A stretch of DNA of 5,588 bases from an uncultured Coriobacteriaceae bacterium (lineage in GTDB: Bacteria > Actinomycetota > Coriobacteriia > Coriobacteriales > QAMH01), in assembly GCA_902783925.1 (NCBI GenBank), contig CACZSV010000196.1, positions 1 to 5,588 of the forward strand, read 5' to 3'. Each line of letters begins with the position of its first letter. Positions within the stretch are counted from its first letter, which is position 1. This document shows, one piece after another, positions 5,495 through 5,588 of this stretch. The notes under the pieces are model-generated. The model was not told the DNA's origin. It did no database searches and saw only the letters and a program-made list of their open reading frames with translations. Both the position numbers and the translations under genes were made by a program.

Positions 5495-5588
5495 GTGAGC
5501 GTTCTCGACATCCTCTATACCGTCTTCATCATGCCCCTGCAGCTCAGCTTCGAGGTCATCTACGTCGTCACCGACCGCATCATCGGCA
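5495..5588 (+). CDS. Membrane protein N-terminus, probably YidC/Oxa1-family insertase, cut by window edge
   Basis: Only 31 codons are visible. The protein starts SVLDILYTVFIMPLQL and continues with FEVIYVV and TDRIIG. This pattern (short N-terminus, ILYxxxIxPLxL, then an aromatic-rich F(E/L)xIxxxxxRIxG segment) is what I know from the start of YidC/Oxa1-type insertases of Gram-positive bacteria, which help insert proteins into the cytoplasmic membrane. The GTG at 5495 is preceded by AAGGTGA (5483-5489) at five bases. An upstream in-frame GTG at 5486 is possible, and an in-frame TGA at 5459 closes the frame above. It does not follow rnpA as the housekeeping yidC usually does, so it may be a second copy. 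The gene is certain enough from its start signals; the family rests on 31 residues and could be another multi-span protein. Confidence 0.6.
   Translation, partial: MSVLDILYTVFIMPLQLSFEVIYVVTDRIIG

Overview
The window looks like a surface or secretion locus of a Gram-positive gut bacterium. The most likely group is class Coriobacteriia (Actinomycetota). I infer this from the moderately GC-rich codon use, the mix of MBG-like Ig repeats, Big_2-like domains and DUF5648-type 'YRLYNPNSGEHFYT' repeats, and the coriobacterial style of the exported proteins. No sequence search was possible, so genus and species are open. I see no rRNA, tRNA, CRISPR array or transposase gene.

Layout. (1) Positions 1-1089, minus strand: the first 363 codons of a secreted protein cut by the left edge, with a signal peptide, three MBG-like repeats and two DUF5648-type repeats. 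(2) Positions 1090-1416: a divergent intergenic region with a strong ribosome binding site and a leader hairpin for the minus-strand gene, and a probable promoter for the plus-strand gene. (3) Positions 1417-2406, plus strand: a membrane-anchored family 2 glycosyltransferase of the DPM1/polyprenyl-phosphate type. (4) Positions 2407-2541: a promoter and a short perfect inverted repeat. (5) Positions 2542-5247, plus strand: a 901-residue secreted S8 (subtilisin-like) protease with complete catalytic residues D308/H343/S522 and oxyanion N446, followed by two Big_2-like domains, an (SGGS)5 linker and three DUF5648-type repeats. (6) Positions 5244-5412: a compact block of repeats and palindromes, REP/BIME-like, whose first copy overlaps the protease stop codon. 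(7) Positions 5414-5588: a promoter and the first 31 codons of a membrane protein, probably a YidC/Oxa1-type insertase, cut by the right edge.

How the parts may work together. The two exported proteins carry the same C-terminal module in opposite orientation on either side of the glycosyltransferase gene, so they probably bind the same surface ligand, one as a non-enzymatic binding or adhesin-like protein and the other as a tethered protease. The glycosyltransferase makes or uses a lipid-linked sugar at the membrane and could decorate the envelope or the Ser/Thr-rich exported proteins; this last link is inference from position only. Each gene appears to have its own promoter rather than forming one operon.
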